Shown here piece after piece: positions 23,119-31,251 of a stretch of 31,251 nt of DNA; the first letter of the stretch is position 1, and each line of letters opens with the position of its first letter. The position numbers were made by a program, and so were the translations under genes. The stretch comes from CAZVRZ01 sp964629965 (lineage in GTDB: Bacteria > Chloroflexota > Anaerolineae > Anaerolineales > UBA4823). A model generated the notes under the pieces. It worked only from the letters and a program-made list of their open reading frames with translations, searched no databases and was not told the DNA's origin. The stretch is taken from assembly GCA_964629965.1 (NCBI GenBank), contig CAZVRZ010000062.1, positions 1 through 31,251 of the forward strand. Direction: 5' to 3'.

Positions 23119-24516
23119 TTATATATGAATTGCATGCCCTTCAGCGCCATGCGCTGCTTCCATGAGCGCTTCACTCAAGGTCGGGTGTGCGTGCACATTG
23201 CGGGCGATCTCGACCGGAGTCAGTTCCATCATTTGCGCCAGGGTCAACTCTGGCAGCAACTCGGTCACTTCGGCACCAATCATGTGCGCTCCCAGGATTT
23301 CGCCAAATTTTGCATCTGTGATGATCTTGACCCAACCCGTTGACTCGCCCAATCCGAGCGCCTTGCCGTTGGCTTGGAAGGGGAAGCGCCCAACCTTGAT
23401 CTCATAGCCGCGCTCTTTGGCCTGCGCTTCTGTGATGCCGAAGGATGCAATCTGTGGCTGGCTGTATGTGGCGCGAGGCATCATTTCATAATTTAGAGTG
23501 ATCGTCTCGACACCAGCGATATTTTCGGCGCAGACAATGCCCTGGGCAGAGCCCACATGGGCCAGCATAAGCTTACCGGTTACATCTCCAATGGCCCAGA
23601 TTCCTGGTATGTTGGTTGCCATGCGCTCATCGATCTCAATAAAGCCGCGCTCGGAAGTTTTAACACCTGTATCTTCCAGGCCCAGCCCGCGGCTGTTCGG
23701 GCGGAAGCCGATTGCCACCAGGGCCTGTTCGGCTTCCAGGGTCTGTTCTTTGCCTTCGCTTGAAACTTTGACAGACACGCCGCTTGCAGTGGTCTCGACA
23801 GCTTCTACCTTGTGACTGGTGAGAGACTGGATGCCACGCCGCTTGAATACCTTAGCTAACTCAACACTGACTTCCTCATCTTCCAATGGCGTCAGGCGCG
23901 GCAGCATCTCAACGATCGTTACCTCTACCCCGTAGGAATTCCATACAGTAGCAAACTCAACGCCAATGGCGCCGGATCCAATTATGATGACCGATTTGGG
24001 TAATTTTTCTTGCAGGATCGCCTCTGAATAGGTGAGAACTTTCTCGCCATCAACTTTCCAGGCGCCCGGCACAGTAGCCTGCGCTCCGGTGGCGATTATG
24101 ATGTTTTTTCCTTTCAGATCAGCTGCCTTGCCGTCATTGTATTCCACGTGTACCAGGTTCCCCGCTGCTAGTTTGGCAGCGCCCATGTGGACCTCGATGT
24201 TATTTTTCTTCATCAAGAAGCCCACGCCCTTGGTCAGGCGGTCGGATACCTGGCGGCTGCGTTTGACAGCCACGCTGTAATCCAGTTTTAGATTTTCAAA
24301 GGAAAATCCAAATTCCTTGCCTCGCTCGCGCAAAGTGTGAGCTACTTCTGCGTTGCGCAGCAATGCCTTCGAGGGGATGCAGCCCACGTTGAGGCACACA
24401 CCGCCCATCCACTGTTTATCTATGATGGCGGTCTTTAATCCAAGTTGGGCGCAGCGAATGGCAGCAACATACCCTGCCGGACCAGCTCCAATTACGACAA
24501 CATCATACTCGCTCAT
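23119..24516 (-). CDS. lpdA: Dihydrolipoyl dehydrogenase (E3)
   Basis: FAD flavoenzyme that reoxidises the dihydrolipoyl group of 2-oxoacid dehydrogenase or glycine-cleavage complexes, passing electrons to NAD+. The FAD-binding motif GAGPAG starts at residue 10. The redox disulfide is GGVCLNVGCIPSK (Cys41, Cys46). The NAD-binding GSGAIGVEF lies near 180, and the dimer-interface active-site segment is HAHPTLSE (His near 444, Glu449). The length of 465 aa is typical. AGGAG lies 7 bases before the ATG. It follows the E2 gene after 15 bases, the usual E2-E3 order; no E1 genes are in the window. Confidence 0.97.
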   Translation of the reverse strand: MSEYDVVVIGAGPAGYVAAIRCAQLGLKTAIIDKQWMGGVCLNVGCIPSKALLRNAEVAHTLRERGKEFGFSFENLKLDYSVAVKRSRQVSDRLTKGVGFLMKKNNIEVHMGAAKLAAGNLVHVEYNDGKAADLKGKNIIIATGAQATVPGAWKVDGEKVLTYSEAILQEKLPKSVIIIGSGAIGVEFATVWNSYGVEVTIVEMLPRLTPLEDEEVSVELAKVFKRRGIQSLTSHKVEAVETTASGVSVKVSSEGKEQTLEAEQALVAIGFRPNSRGLGLEDTGVKTSERGFIEIDERMATNIPGIWAIGDVTGKLMLAHVGSAQGIVCAENIAGVETITLNYEMMPRATYSQPQIASFGITEAQAKERGYEIKVGRFPFQANGKALGLGESTGWVKIITDAKFGEILGAHMIGAEVTELLPELTLAQMMELTPVEIARNVHAHPTLSEALMEAAHGAEGHAIHI

Positions 24517-24531
24517 TTTTATTCTCCTGTT

Positions 24532-25776
24532 TCAGCTTGATTCGAGTGATTCTACCACTTTGCTAAGGAACCCATCTGCCATAACCCCATCCAGAATACG
24601 ATGATCAAAGGTTAGGCCCAGGTAAGCCATCGGTCGGATAGCAATGAGTTCGCCCTGGGCAGGATCGCTGACCACAACGGGACGTTTCTGAACACGTCCC
24701 ACACTCAAGATGCCGCATTGCGATAATGGAATGATGGGCGTGCCGAACAAAGCTCCACCGGGGCCGGGATTGGTGATGGTGAACGTGCTGCCTTTCACTT
24801 CATCGGGCAGTAGTTGGCGGGTGCGAGCGCGGCCGGTCAGGTCGTTAATAGCCCGGGCCAATTCCAGCAAGCTGAGGTGGTCTGCATGCCGTATGACCGG
24901 AACGATCAAACCACTCTCGCGCAATCCCTGGCTTATAGCTCCATCCTGGTTGACAGTGCTTTTCTCGTCCAGGGAGGTTGCTATGCCGATATGGATGGCC
25001 TGGTGCAGCAGTATACCTTCTTTGCTCCACGATGAGTTGACCATGGGGTAAGCTTTGAGCGCCGCGCTAGCCGCTGCAACGAAGTAAGCGGTAAATGTCA
25101 GGTTCACGCCCGCACCGGCAAATATCTCTTTGTGCACCAGGCGATGAGCGATCACATTACTCAGATCTGCTTCCATTACAATGGTGACATGAGGAATGAT
25201 TGTTGAGCTTGAGGTTGTGTGCTCGGCAATAGCTCGCCGCACATCCGTGATCGGCATCAGCAGCGACGATGCGGTTGGCGCTGCAGTTCTCTTCTTATCT
25301 TGGCTTAGTGCTTCTTTGCTCTGCCCAGGTGAAATCGCTCGGGCTGCAATGTAATTAAGCACATCTTGTTTGGTGATGCGCCCCTCCTTGCCGCTGCCCT
25401 CGACCTGGCGAAGATCGATGCCTTCCTCCCTGGCAAGACGAGCCACCACCGGTGAGATGGTGCCCAGGTCATGTTGGCCGTCAGGCGTAGAAGTTGGCTG
25501 CGTCCTGCCGGGTATTTCAGCGCTAGAGTCAGGCATGGCGCCTGGGTCGATCCAGCCTAATACATCCCCGGCATGCGCGGTAGCGCCTTCTCTCACTACG
25601 ATCTGTAGCAAAATACCGGAGGCCGGGCTGGGAATCTCCGCATTTACCTTATCGGTGTTGATCTCGATCAGCGGATCGAATTCTTTTACTACCTCCCCTG
25701 TAGCCACCAGCCATTTGGCGATCACACCTTCAAGAACAAGTTCGCCCAGTTGGGGCATGAGAATAGGAATAGGCAT
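24532..25776 (-). CDS. 2-oxoacid dehydrogenase dihydrolipoamide acyltransferase (E2)
   Basis: Core subunit of a pyruvate, branched-chain or similar 2-oxoacid dehydrogenase complex. It transfers the acyl group from lipoamide to CoA. One lipoyl domain (residues 1-80) has Lys43 in INTDKVNAEIPSP. The peripheral-subunit-binding domain is SPVVARLAREEGIDLRQVEG with GRITKQDVLNYI near 105-140. The catalytic domain ends in FDHRILDGVMADGF, with His392 and the DG pair at 396-397. At 414 aa it is complete. Which oxoacid it serves cannot be told without E1. Its ATG is 2 bases after the S41 protease stop, with no ribosome site, so translation is coupled to that unrelated gene. Confidence 0.94.
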   Translation of the reverse strand: MPIPILMPQLGELVLEGVIAKWLVATGEVVKEFDPLIEINTDKVNAEIPSPASGILLQIVVREGATAHAGDVLGWIDPGAMPDSSAEIPGRTQPTSTPDGQHDLGTISPVVARLAREEGIDLRQVEGSGKEGRITKQDVLNYIAARAISPGQSKEALSQDKKRTAAPTASSLLMPITDVRRAIAEHTTSSSTIIPHVTIVMEADLSNVIAHRLVHKEIFAGAGVNLTFTAYFVAAASAALKAYPMVNSSWSKEGILLHQAIHIGIATSLDEKSTVNQDGAISQGLRESGLIVPVIRHADHLSLLELARAINDLTGRARTRQLLPDEVKGSTFTITNPGPGGALFGTPIIPLSQCGILSVGRVQKRPVVVSDPAQGELIAIRPMAYLGLTFDHRILDGVMADGFLSKVVESLESS

Positions 25777-25778
25777 AT

Positions 25779-27218
25779 TTACGGTTGGTATTGAGATAAA
25801 TACTCGAGGGCTGCCTGAATTGCCGGATCAGATTCTACAGCATATTCGTCAAAGGCTGCGGTCACTTCCAGGTCAGGTATGATCCCGGTTTCTTCCCAGT
25901 CTTGTTCCGGGTGTTTTAGGGCTCGGAAAGATTCGTGCGCCAGCCAGGCGCGCGAGCCATCCTCGAAATCATATCCCCACAGGGTTTCAACATTCCCATA
26001 CGTGGTTTGCCCGATCAAGTAGGCCTGGCCGAGATCTTTGAGCACGCCCGCAAATACTTCCCCGTAACTGGCAGTGCCCTCGCCTATGATCACCACCAGC
26101 GGAACATCTTGCGACCCGTTCACGTTGTATCCCTTGCCGATGTTGAGCGAGCGTTCTTCGGCGCGGCTTATAAAAGTTCCCACAACGCCGGATGTGAAAT
26201 TGGCCAGAACCGGGCGCAGCACAGTATCAGCCCCGCCGCTGTTCTCGCGGTTATCAATGATCAGGCCGTCCAATGGCCCCTCATACGTTAATTCGCGCAG
26301 CGCCATTTCGAATTGCTCATCGACCGTGCTATCGGCAAAGGAAATGAGCAAAATATACCCAATGCGTTTTCCATCTGGCAGCGTGATCACCTGGGAAGGC
26401 ACGGGCAGCGAGCTTGTGATGCGGCGGCGGGTGATGGTGACTTCTCGTTCTGCTTCGCCGGGAGTTTGTACAACCAGGGTTACCTGGGTCCCTTCCGGGC
26501 CGCGCACGATATCTCGCAGGTAACCTTCTTCATCTAAAATCGATTCGCCATTCGCAGAAAGAATGCTGTCGCGAGATTGTAGGCCGGCTACTTCTGCCGG
26601 TGAGTCGGGGAATATTACCAGGATAACACCCCGTTTGCGATCTGGCACGGCTGATATCATCACGCCGATGCCCACATAATCATAGTTACCTTCGTATTCG
26701 GCGTCTTCTTTTGCCACCTGTTCCGGGCTGAGAAAAACGGAATGTTCGTCGCCCAGGCGGAAGATTATTTCATCCATAGCTAGGTAGAACTCGGCGTTGG
26801 TCAACCCGTTTTCGATTTTCTGGTGGTATTCCGTATAGATTTCATCCCAGTTGAGTCCGTTGAAATCCTCATACAAGTATTCCTCTTGGATGGTTTGCCA
26901 GAGATCCTCAAAGACGCTTAACTGCAGATCCATTGGCAGTGGTGTGGGCGTTTGGGTTGGCGTGAAAAAGGGGGTTTCTGTGAGCGGTACAGGCGTGGGC
27001 GTATCGGTTGGGCTGGGAGTGTGGGTTGCCGTTTCCGTTGGGGTATGAGTTGGTAGGGGGGTGGCGGTGTCAGGCGGGATGGTTACTGTAACGGTAGGCA
27101 GAGAAGTGGGCGTGGCCCGCCCTGCTAGTATTCGCGATGCCGCCCGGCACGATAGAACACTCAACATAAGGGGCAGCAAAAAAAGTAGCAGTGCGGGTTT
27201 GTTTGAACGCAATTTCAT
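25779..27218 (-). CDS. S41-family protease-like lipoprotein (Asn for catalytic Lys)
   Basis: Secreted lipoprotein of about 479 aa. The signal peptide MKLRSNKPALLLFLLPLMLS ends in the lipobox VLSC (Cys24). A 60-residue Thr/Pro-rich stalk (36-95) follows. The S41 core comes next: the N-terminal helical bundle with GDEHSVFLSPEQ (His159), a PDZ domain (GIGVMISAVPDRKRGVILVIFPDSPAEVAG) and the protease fold. Ser384 in TASYGEVFAG matches the nucleophile Ser430 of E. coli Tsp. The residue 25 positions later is Asn409 (TYGNVE), where Tsp has the catalytic Lys455. It may use another base such as His159, or be inactive. The start at 27218 begins the signal peptide; the frame extends 33 codons upstream. 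Confidence 0.93.
   Translation of the reverse strand: MKLRSNKPALLLFLLPLMLSVLSCRAASRILAGRATPTSLPTVTVTIPPDTATPLPTHTPTETATHTPSPTDTPTPVPLTETPFFTPTQTPTPLPMDLQLSVFEDLWQTIQEEYLYEDFNGLNWDEIYTEYHQKIENGLTNAEFYLAMDEIIFRLGDEHSVFLSPEQVAKEDAEYEGNYDYVGIGVMISAVPDRKRGVILVIFPDSPAEVAGLQSRDSILSANGESILDEEGYLRDIVRGPEGTQVTLVVQTPGEAEREVTITRRRITSSLPVPSQVITLPDGKRIGYILLISFADSTVDEQFEMALRELTYEGPLDGLIIDNRENSGGADTVLRPVLANFTSGVVGTFISRAEERSLNIGKGYNVNGSQDVPLVVIIGEGTASYGEVFAGVLKDLGQAYLIGQTTYGNVETLWGYDFEDGSRAWLAHESFRALKHPEQDWEETGIIPDLEVTAAFDEYAVESDPAIQAALEYLSQYQP
26934..27113 (-). repeat. Low-complexity Thr/Pro repeat tract
   Basis: Encodes the TPT/TPTP-type stalk of the S41 lipoprotein as irregular repeats of ACN/CCN codons (G/T-rich on the plus strand). 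Such tracts expand and shrink easily and can be misassembled. Confidence 0.7.
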
Positions 27219-27244
27219 CAGAGGATTTATCCAGTTGAAATAGA

Positions 27245-28531
27245 TTATGCGCCGCCTGGCGTATAGAACTCGGGGTCTGTTGGGGTTTCGCCGGATGGAT
27301 CCCAAACATACACCCAATCTCCTTCTTCAGCCCAGTTGAACAGCCAATGGGCATCTCCTGGCGATACGTTGACACAGCCATGCGATTGTGGAAACCCGAA
27401 ACGGGTGCGCCAATATGCCCCATGAATGGCGCGGGCGTCATCGTAGTACATTGTCCAGGGCACATCCTGCAAATGATAATAATCGGACCGGTCGCTCTCA
27501 AACGAGCCCGACATGGGAGTCGCTTCATGTTTCTTATAGATCTGGAACAGGCCTGGTCGGGTGTAGAAAGGTTCAGCCCCGCTGGCTATCAGGCTGGCAT
27601 ATACCAGCCGGCTGTTCTCGTAAACGGCGACAGTTTGCTCATACAGGTTTATCTCGATCCAGCGCTTGTTGGTCACACCTTCTGGCGGTACAGGGTTGGG
27701 TAGAACACGCCCGATCATCCGTCCCTCGATCCATTCTTCCGGACCGACCAAATACCATTCTGCATCTGCTACCGTTTGAGTGGAATATACCTGGACGAGA
27801 TCGTATTCGGTATACATGTGTCCGGTATAGTCATCGTTGGCATAGCCTGGAGTCCGCTTGGTTTCCACGGTTGGATTGAGAGGTAGAACCCATCCAAATG
27901 AATTGCCTGGAGTACTGTGAAATTCTGCGCCCTGATATCGTATGGTGGCGTTTTCGCGGCTGGAAACACTAGACGATGAAACCCAACCTCCCGAGCGCAG
28001 CATAAAAGCAGAGGGCTTTTTGCCTTCTTCTCGGTAGAATTCGTCAACGTAAGAAATATAGCGCAGCCCACCCTCCTCAATAAACTGGACCGGGTTGTTC
28101 TTAGCGACTGCCTCTTCCGCAGTGCTATAGATAGGAACCTGCTCGTTTTCTTTCAACCGGGCATAGTAGTAAGGGGAAATTGCCAGGTTCGGATCTGGCG
28201 CTGCGGCCGGCAGGGCTTTGAGGGGAAAATAGATGCCCTGGCGCGCCATACGGGTCAGGTAAGCCGAGGGTCCGGCAGGCAGGCAGTCTTCTGGCTCATC
28301 CAGATAGACGCCTGGTAAACAAAGCACTGCTCCCTGTGATGGTTCATCATCAACCGGCGCCGTACTAGACGCGAAATATTGCGTTGTAAACGACCCCGCC
28401 GGCATGCTCTTAAACGGCCCCGCGGCATGCGCTGTGCTGGTAGGCAGGATCAAGGCAATACTCAACAATACGCAGGCGATTTCTATCACTCGTAGCCGGG
28501 CAAAGAATAAGGATTTTAACAAGATATTCAA
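27245..28531 (-). CDS. L,D-transpeptidase (YkuD domain), secreted
   Basis: Periplasmic or cell-wall enzyme that makes 3-3 crosslinks in peptidoglycan. A signal peptide (CVLLSIALILPTSTAHA) ends near residue 36. A domain of about 240 residues follows, then the YkuD domain beginning WIEINLYEQTVAVYEN. The active site is the HGAYWR segment plus SHGCVNVSPGDAHWL, with Cys386 and His384. The length of 428 aa is within the family range. The first possible start is TTG at 28531, but GGAGGAG ends only 1 base before it; the TTG three codons later (28522) has better spacing. It is the first gene of a minus-strand run that continues into the S41 gene after 26 bases. Confidence 0.93.
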   Translation of the reverse strand: MNILLKSLFFARLRVIEIACVLLSIALILPTSTAHAAGPFKSMPAGSFTTQYFASSTAPVDDEPSQGAVLCLPGVYLDEPEDCLPAGPSAYLTRMARQGIYFPLKALPAAAPDPNLAISPYYYARLKENEQVPIYSTAEEAVAKNNPVQFIEEGGLRYISYVDEFYREEGKKPSAFMLRSGGWVSSSSVSSRENATIRYQGAEFHSTPGNSFGWVLPLNPTVETKRTPGYANDDYTGHMYTEYDLVQVYSTQTVADAEWYLVGPEEWIEGRMIGRVLPNPVPPEGVTNKRWIEINLYEQTVAVYENSRLVYASLIASGAEPFYTRPGLFQIYKKHEATPMSGSFESDRSDYYHLQDVPWTMYYDDARAIHGAYWRTRFGFPQSHGCVNVSPGDAHWLFNWAEEGDWVYVWDPSGETPTDPEFYTPGGA

Positions 28532-28595
28532 ACTCCTCCGAAAATGCTCTCACCGTACGCCACGGCGTTTCATGGAAAGCCTCATTGCGAATCTG

Positions 28596-28604
28596 ATTAT
28601 AACA
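28596..28604 (-). promoter_or_regulatory. Extended -10 promoter of the L,D-transpeptidase operon
   Basis: Minus strand TGT-TATAAT, a consensus -10 with TGn extension. The -35 is poor. The leader of about 55-60 bases contains ACGCC-AC-GGCGT (28557-28568), a small inverted repeat. Confidence 0.6.
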
Positions 28605-28661
28605 GGCAAACCATCAGGGAATGCAAAGAACGAAAGAATGTGGGAACGATAGGTATGAATT

Positions 28662-28672
28662 TGGTATAAAAT
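28662..28672 (+). promoter_or_regulatory. Extended -10 of menA, leaderless geometry
   Basis: TGG-TATAAA (28662-28670) or TAAAAT (28667-28672). The latter ends exactly 6 bases before the ATG. No ribosome site is present between them. Confidence 0.55.
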
Positions 28673-28678
28673 AGTGCC

Positions 28679-29578
28679 ATGACAGATTTATCCCCTCTTC
28701 AAATATGGATTCTAGCCGCCAGGCCGAAAACGCTGCCAGCCGCGGCTGCCACAGTGATCGTAGGCATCGCTCTGGCCTTAGCTGATGGAAGTTTTCGCTG
28801 GCTGCCTGCCTGCGCAGCGCTTCTGGCAGCTCTTCTTCTCCAGATCGGGGCAAACTTTGCCAATGATGTTTTTGATTATCATCGCGGTGCAGATAATTCC
28901 CAGCGCCTGGGGCCTCTGCGAGTGACCCAGGCCGGATACCTCAAGCCAGGGCAGGTCATGGCAGGCATGTGGCTCGTGTTTGGATTGGCAGCGCTGCTGG
29001 GCTTGTATCTCACTTGGGCTTCTGGCCCCTGGGTGATTGTGATTGGCGTGTTATCAATCTTGTCGGCAATCATTTATACAGGTGGGCCGTTTCCCATCGG
29101 CTATCATGGCTTGGGCGAAGTATTTGTTTTCTTGTTTTTTGGTTTGGCTGCAGTGTGTGGTACGTACTATGTTCAGGCTGTGCGCGTCGGCCTGAACGTT
29201 TTTGCCTCAGCCGTGCCGATGGGTTTACTGACGGTTGCCATTCTGGTGGTCAACAACCTGCGCGATATTGATACCGATCGCTTGGTTGGCAAGCGAACGT
29301 TGGCTGTACGGTTGGGCAAGCAGGGAGCGCGCCTGGAATATCTCTTTTGCCTGGTTGGCGCTTACCTGTCGCCCTTGGTGATGGCGCTCATGAACGTGGG
29401 AACATTCTGGCTGCTGTTATCCTGGCTGTCAATCCCGTTGGCTGTTTCTGTCGGTCGCGTGGTGTACACTCAAGAAGGGCGGATCTTGAACCAGGCCTTG
29501 GCCAGTACGGGCAGGTTGGAATTGGTTTATGGATTATTGTTTGCCTTGGGCTGGGTGCTTCCCGTCCTATTGAGCTGA
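28679..29578 (+). CDS. menA: 1,4-dihydroxy-2-naphthoate polyprenyltransferase
   Basis: Integral membrane UbiA-family prenyltransferase that attaches the isoprenoid tail in menaquinone synthesis. It has about nine hydrophobic spans. The first Asp-rich motif is NFANDVFDYHRGAD (Asn62, Asp63, Asp66) with GPLRVTQAG. The second is NNLRDIDTDRLVGKRTLAVRLG, the MenA-type signature that separates it from UbiA and chlorophyll or heme O synthases. The length of 299 aa is normal. It begins without a ribosome site, directly after a -10-like sequence. It is a single gene, convergent with the ABC permease after a 10-base gap. It suggests that this organism respires with menaquinone. Confidence 0.95.
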   Translation: MTDLSPLQIWILAARPKTLPAAAATVIVGIALALADGSFRWLPACAALLAALLLQIGANFANDVFDYHRGADNSQRLGPLRVTQAGYLKPGQVMAGMWLVFGLAALLGLYLTWASGPWVIVIGVLSILSAIIYTGGPFPIGYHGLGEVFVFLFFGLAAVCGTYYVQAVRVGLNVFASAVPMGLLTVAILVVNNLRDIDTDRLVGKRTLAVRLGKQGARLEYLFCLVGAYLSPLVMALMNVGTFWLLLSWLSIPLAVSVGRVVYTQEGRILNQALASTGRLELVYGLLFALGWVLPVLLS

Positions 29579-29588
29579 CGATGGTGGG

Positions 29589-30368
29589 CTAACTGGCAAA
29601 CTGCCAGGGGCATAACCGTCTTTCCAGCCAGTCCACGCTAAAGTAGAGCCCCAGGCCCAGCAAGCTCATGGCAATGATCCCCGCGTACATGGCAGGGTAA
29701 TTGAATAATGTGCTTCCGTTCAAATAAATGTAATATCCCAGGCCCCTTTGGGTAGCAAACAATTCGGCTACATACAACACTGCCACCGCGGTGCCTACGG
29801 ATTGGCGCAGCGCAGTGAGGATGGCTGGCAGGCTGGCAGGCAGGTAAACGTATCGGAACAATGCGCGGCGGCCCGCGCCCAGGCTGCGTACACTCTGTAT
29901 CAATTCTGGGCGCAAGGTGGCTGCCTGATCGCGCACCAATACCAGTATCTGAAAGAACAAAATCAGGAAGATAATAACGATTTTTGGCGTATCGCCTATG
30001 CCCAGGAATAATAGTACGACTGGTACGAAGACCACCTTTGGGATTGGGTATAAAAGATAGATGATTGGAGATATAAAACGGTTCAGTTGGCGGGATTGTC
30101 CCAAAGCCAATCCTGCCGGAGCCGCCAACCCAACCGATAGGGCAGTGCTGGCAACCACTCGCCACAGGCTGGCTAGAAAATGCGATAACAACGAGCCCTG
30201 GATAAGCTCGCTCCATAGGGCCTTGAGCACCAGCCATGGCGAAGGCAAGATGGGTTGTTGCACGATCCAGGCGGCAACCTGCCAAGAGACAAGTAAGAAG
30301 AGAATGGCGAAAATTAGATCTTGGCGGTATCTTTGAGCATGATGGGCTGCCAAATTGCGGATTTTCAT
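29589..30368 (-). CDS. ABC transporter permease (SsuC/TauC/NrtB type)
   Basis: Inner-membrane permease of an importer for sulfonate, taurine, nitrate or a thiamine-precursor-like compound; the substrate is not deducible because the binding protein is not in the window. It has about six membrane spans. The EAA loop that docks the ATPase is SLGAGRRALFRYVYLPASLPAILTALR. Its length of 259 aa is typical. The start ATG overlaps the ATPase stop by 4 bases (ATGA), so the two are coupled. A GGCTGGCA-type tandem repeat near 29821-29845 falls in the EAA region. Confidence 0.93.
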   Translation of the reverse strand: MKIRNLAAHHAQRYRQDLIFAILFLLVSWQVAAWIVQQPILPSPWLVLKALWSELIQGSLLSHFLASLWRVVASTALSVGLAAPAGLALGQSRQLNRFISPIIYLLYPIPKVVFVPVVLLFLGIGDTPKIVIIFLILFFQILVLVRDQAATLRPELIQSVRSLGAGRRALFRYVYLPASLPAILTALRQSVGTAVAVLYVAELFATQRGLGYYIYLNGSTLFNYPAMYAGIIAMSLLGLGLYFSVDWLERRLCPWQFAS

Positions 30369-31139
30369 GGCGACTCCATCCGTTCACGCAGTGTCTGGCA
30401 TAATTCCAAATATTCCTTGCTTTGTCGATAGCCAGGCGTTCCAGCTTGGGGATTATCAAGGACCAGGCTGTTGGTTTGGCCGGGCCCTTTGGGCGCACGT
30501 TCTAATATGAGAATATTGCGCCCCATAAAAGCAGCCTCCTCGATGGCGTGAGTCACGATGACCAGAGTCAGGTTTTGCTCGGCAGCCAGTTCGAGAGTTA
30601 AGGATTGCAACGCCTCACGCGTGGGGGCATCCAATGATGAAAAAGGTTCATCCATTAACAACAACTTGGGTTCAAGTGCCAGGGTGCGGGCAATGGCTGT
30701 ACGCTGGCGCTGACCTCCCGAGATCTGGGATGGGTATTGGTCCGCCAATCCGGCCAGTCCCAATCTTTCCAGCCAGGCGGCAGCTTCCCGCACGGGGTGG
30801 TAGTCAAGCGGGGCGNNNNNNNNNNTCTGGCCCATAAAAGTTTCGGATCCTTAGTCCCAATTCGGCATTCTGGCGCACTGTGGCCCAGGGAAGCAGTCCA
30901 TATTCCTGAAGGATCAGGCCTGTTTGCGGACTGGGGCGCAAAAGCGGTTGCCCATTCATAAACACCTGTCCACCGGTCGGGAAACACAAGCCCGCCAACA
31001 AATAAAGCAAGGTCGTTTTGCCGCAGCCTGAAGGCCCCAAGATAGCCCATACCTGGCCGCGTTCTACTTTCCAGGTGTATTCTTGAAAGATCAACGGGCT
31101 ATGGGGATAAGCATATGAGACCGAGCTTAATTCGATCAT
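30365..31139 (-). CDS. ABC transporter ATPase, broken by an assembly gap
   Basis: ATP-binding subunit partner of the permease. N-terminal part: Walker A GPSGCGKTT (35-43) and Q-loop LILQEYGLLPWATV. C-terminal part: signature SQISGGQRQRTAIARTLA, Walker B KLLLMDEPFSSLD and the switch His in VIVTHAIEEAAF. A run of 10 N at 30816-30825 separates the halves, which read in different frames. The combined length of about 255 aa fits the family, so this is one intact gene whose true gap is not 10 bases, rather than a frameshift mutant. No ribosome site precedes the ATG at 31139. Confidence 0.93.
30816..30825. other. Assembly gap (10 N) inside the ATPase gene
   Basis: Ten undetermined bases. The flanking frames disagree, so the real sequence differs in length by 1 or 2 modulo 3, most simply 9 or 12 bases, or the flanks contain an error. 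Confidence 0.9.
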
Positions 31140-31251
31140 GACAAGATAACCGTGGGCATGCAGGTCTATCGCATTCGTTGGCCGTGTGCCAACCTTCTTA
31201 TAGAGAAACTAATTCAAAAACGGACATACGATATTGAAACCATAGCGGTCC

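Noticed and set aside
29638..30498. A 286-codon minus-strand frame overlapping the ABC permease
   Set aside because: It is a shifted frame of the permease and ATPase genes; its protein has no domain and the true frame shows clear motifs.
31177..31193. GTTGGC-N5-GCCAAC inverted repeat upstream of the ATPase gene
   Set aside because: A real 6-bp inverted repeat, but too short to assign as a terminator or operator.
31198..31251. C-terminus of another minus-strand gene (17 codons open to the window edge)
   Set aside because: Too short to judge; no motif, so it was not annotated. A binding-protein gene could lie beyond the edge.
1..31251. tRNA, rRNA, CRISPR arrays, transposases, integrases, toxin-antitoxin pairs
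   Set aside because: None was recognised in the ORFs or by eye in the gaps; a dedicated RNA search could not be run.

Overview
The window looks like a chromosomal segment of a Chloroflexota bacterium, most likely an Anaerolineae-type lineage. This is an inference from gene content and protein style, not a database match. Supporting signs are a sortase, an L,D-transpeptidase, Thr/Pro-rich surface lipoprotein linkers, a menaquinone-type MenA, no lipopolysaccharide genes, and many proteins of the kind found in that phylum. Two runs of N (34 and 10) mark assembly gaps, so it is probably a draft or metagenome scaffold.

Region 1 (1-6.9 kb) is housekeeping. dnaK (minus) and dnaA (plus) diverge from a 650-bp spacer. 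The spacer holds a dnaA promoter candidate, palindromes and a terminator-like leader hairpin, but no recognisable DnaA boxes, and dnaN is not nearby. Converging on dnaA are two translationally coupled AI-2E/PerM-type membrane proteins and, upstream of them, a small single-span membrane protein.

Region 2 (6.9-12.2 kb) is envelope and polysaccharide. It holds a sortase, a short undecaprenyl-phosphate sugar phosphotransferase, a hexapeptide acyltransferase and two GT4 glycosyltransferases. lexA sits in the middle, with a near-perfect SOS box lying exactly in the -35/-10 spacer of its promoter.

Region 3 (12.2-20.7 kb) is the most unusual part. A four-gene minus-strand operon encodes a polytopic membrane protein, a NarL-type response regulator, a membrane-anchored metallophosphoesterase and a multi-span histidine kinase, with overlaps or gaps of only a few bases. 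It diverges from a B12-domain radical SAM gene followed by a GT4 gene. A perfect 16-bp palindrome lies between the divergent promoters, centred at -41.5 of the predicted operon start. The phosphoesterase lacks its GNH(D/E) motif, and the kinase gene carries a 20-bp perfect palindrome inserted in frame.

Region 4 (20.8-28.6 kb) holds a GH13 alpha-glucosidase with an operator-like inverted repeat, then a minus-strand run: L,D-transpeptidase, S41 protease lipoprotein, E2 acyltransferase, dihydrolipoyl dehydrogenase and a membrane protein. The S41 protein has Asn where the catalytic Lys should be.

Region 5 (28.6-31.25 kb) has menA and an SsuBC/TauBC-type ABC permease and ATPase; the ATPase gene is broken by the 10-N gap.

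Across the window, several genes have no Shine-Dalgarno sequence but have a -10-like hexamer 6-7 bases before the start codon, which suggests leaderless transcripts. Other promoters repeatedly use an extended -10 (TGn). No tRNA, rRNA, CRISPR array, transposase or prophage was seen. Bases 1-84 and 31140-31251 show no convincing gene.
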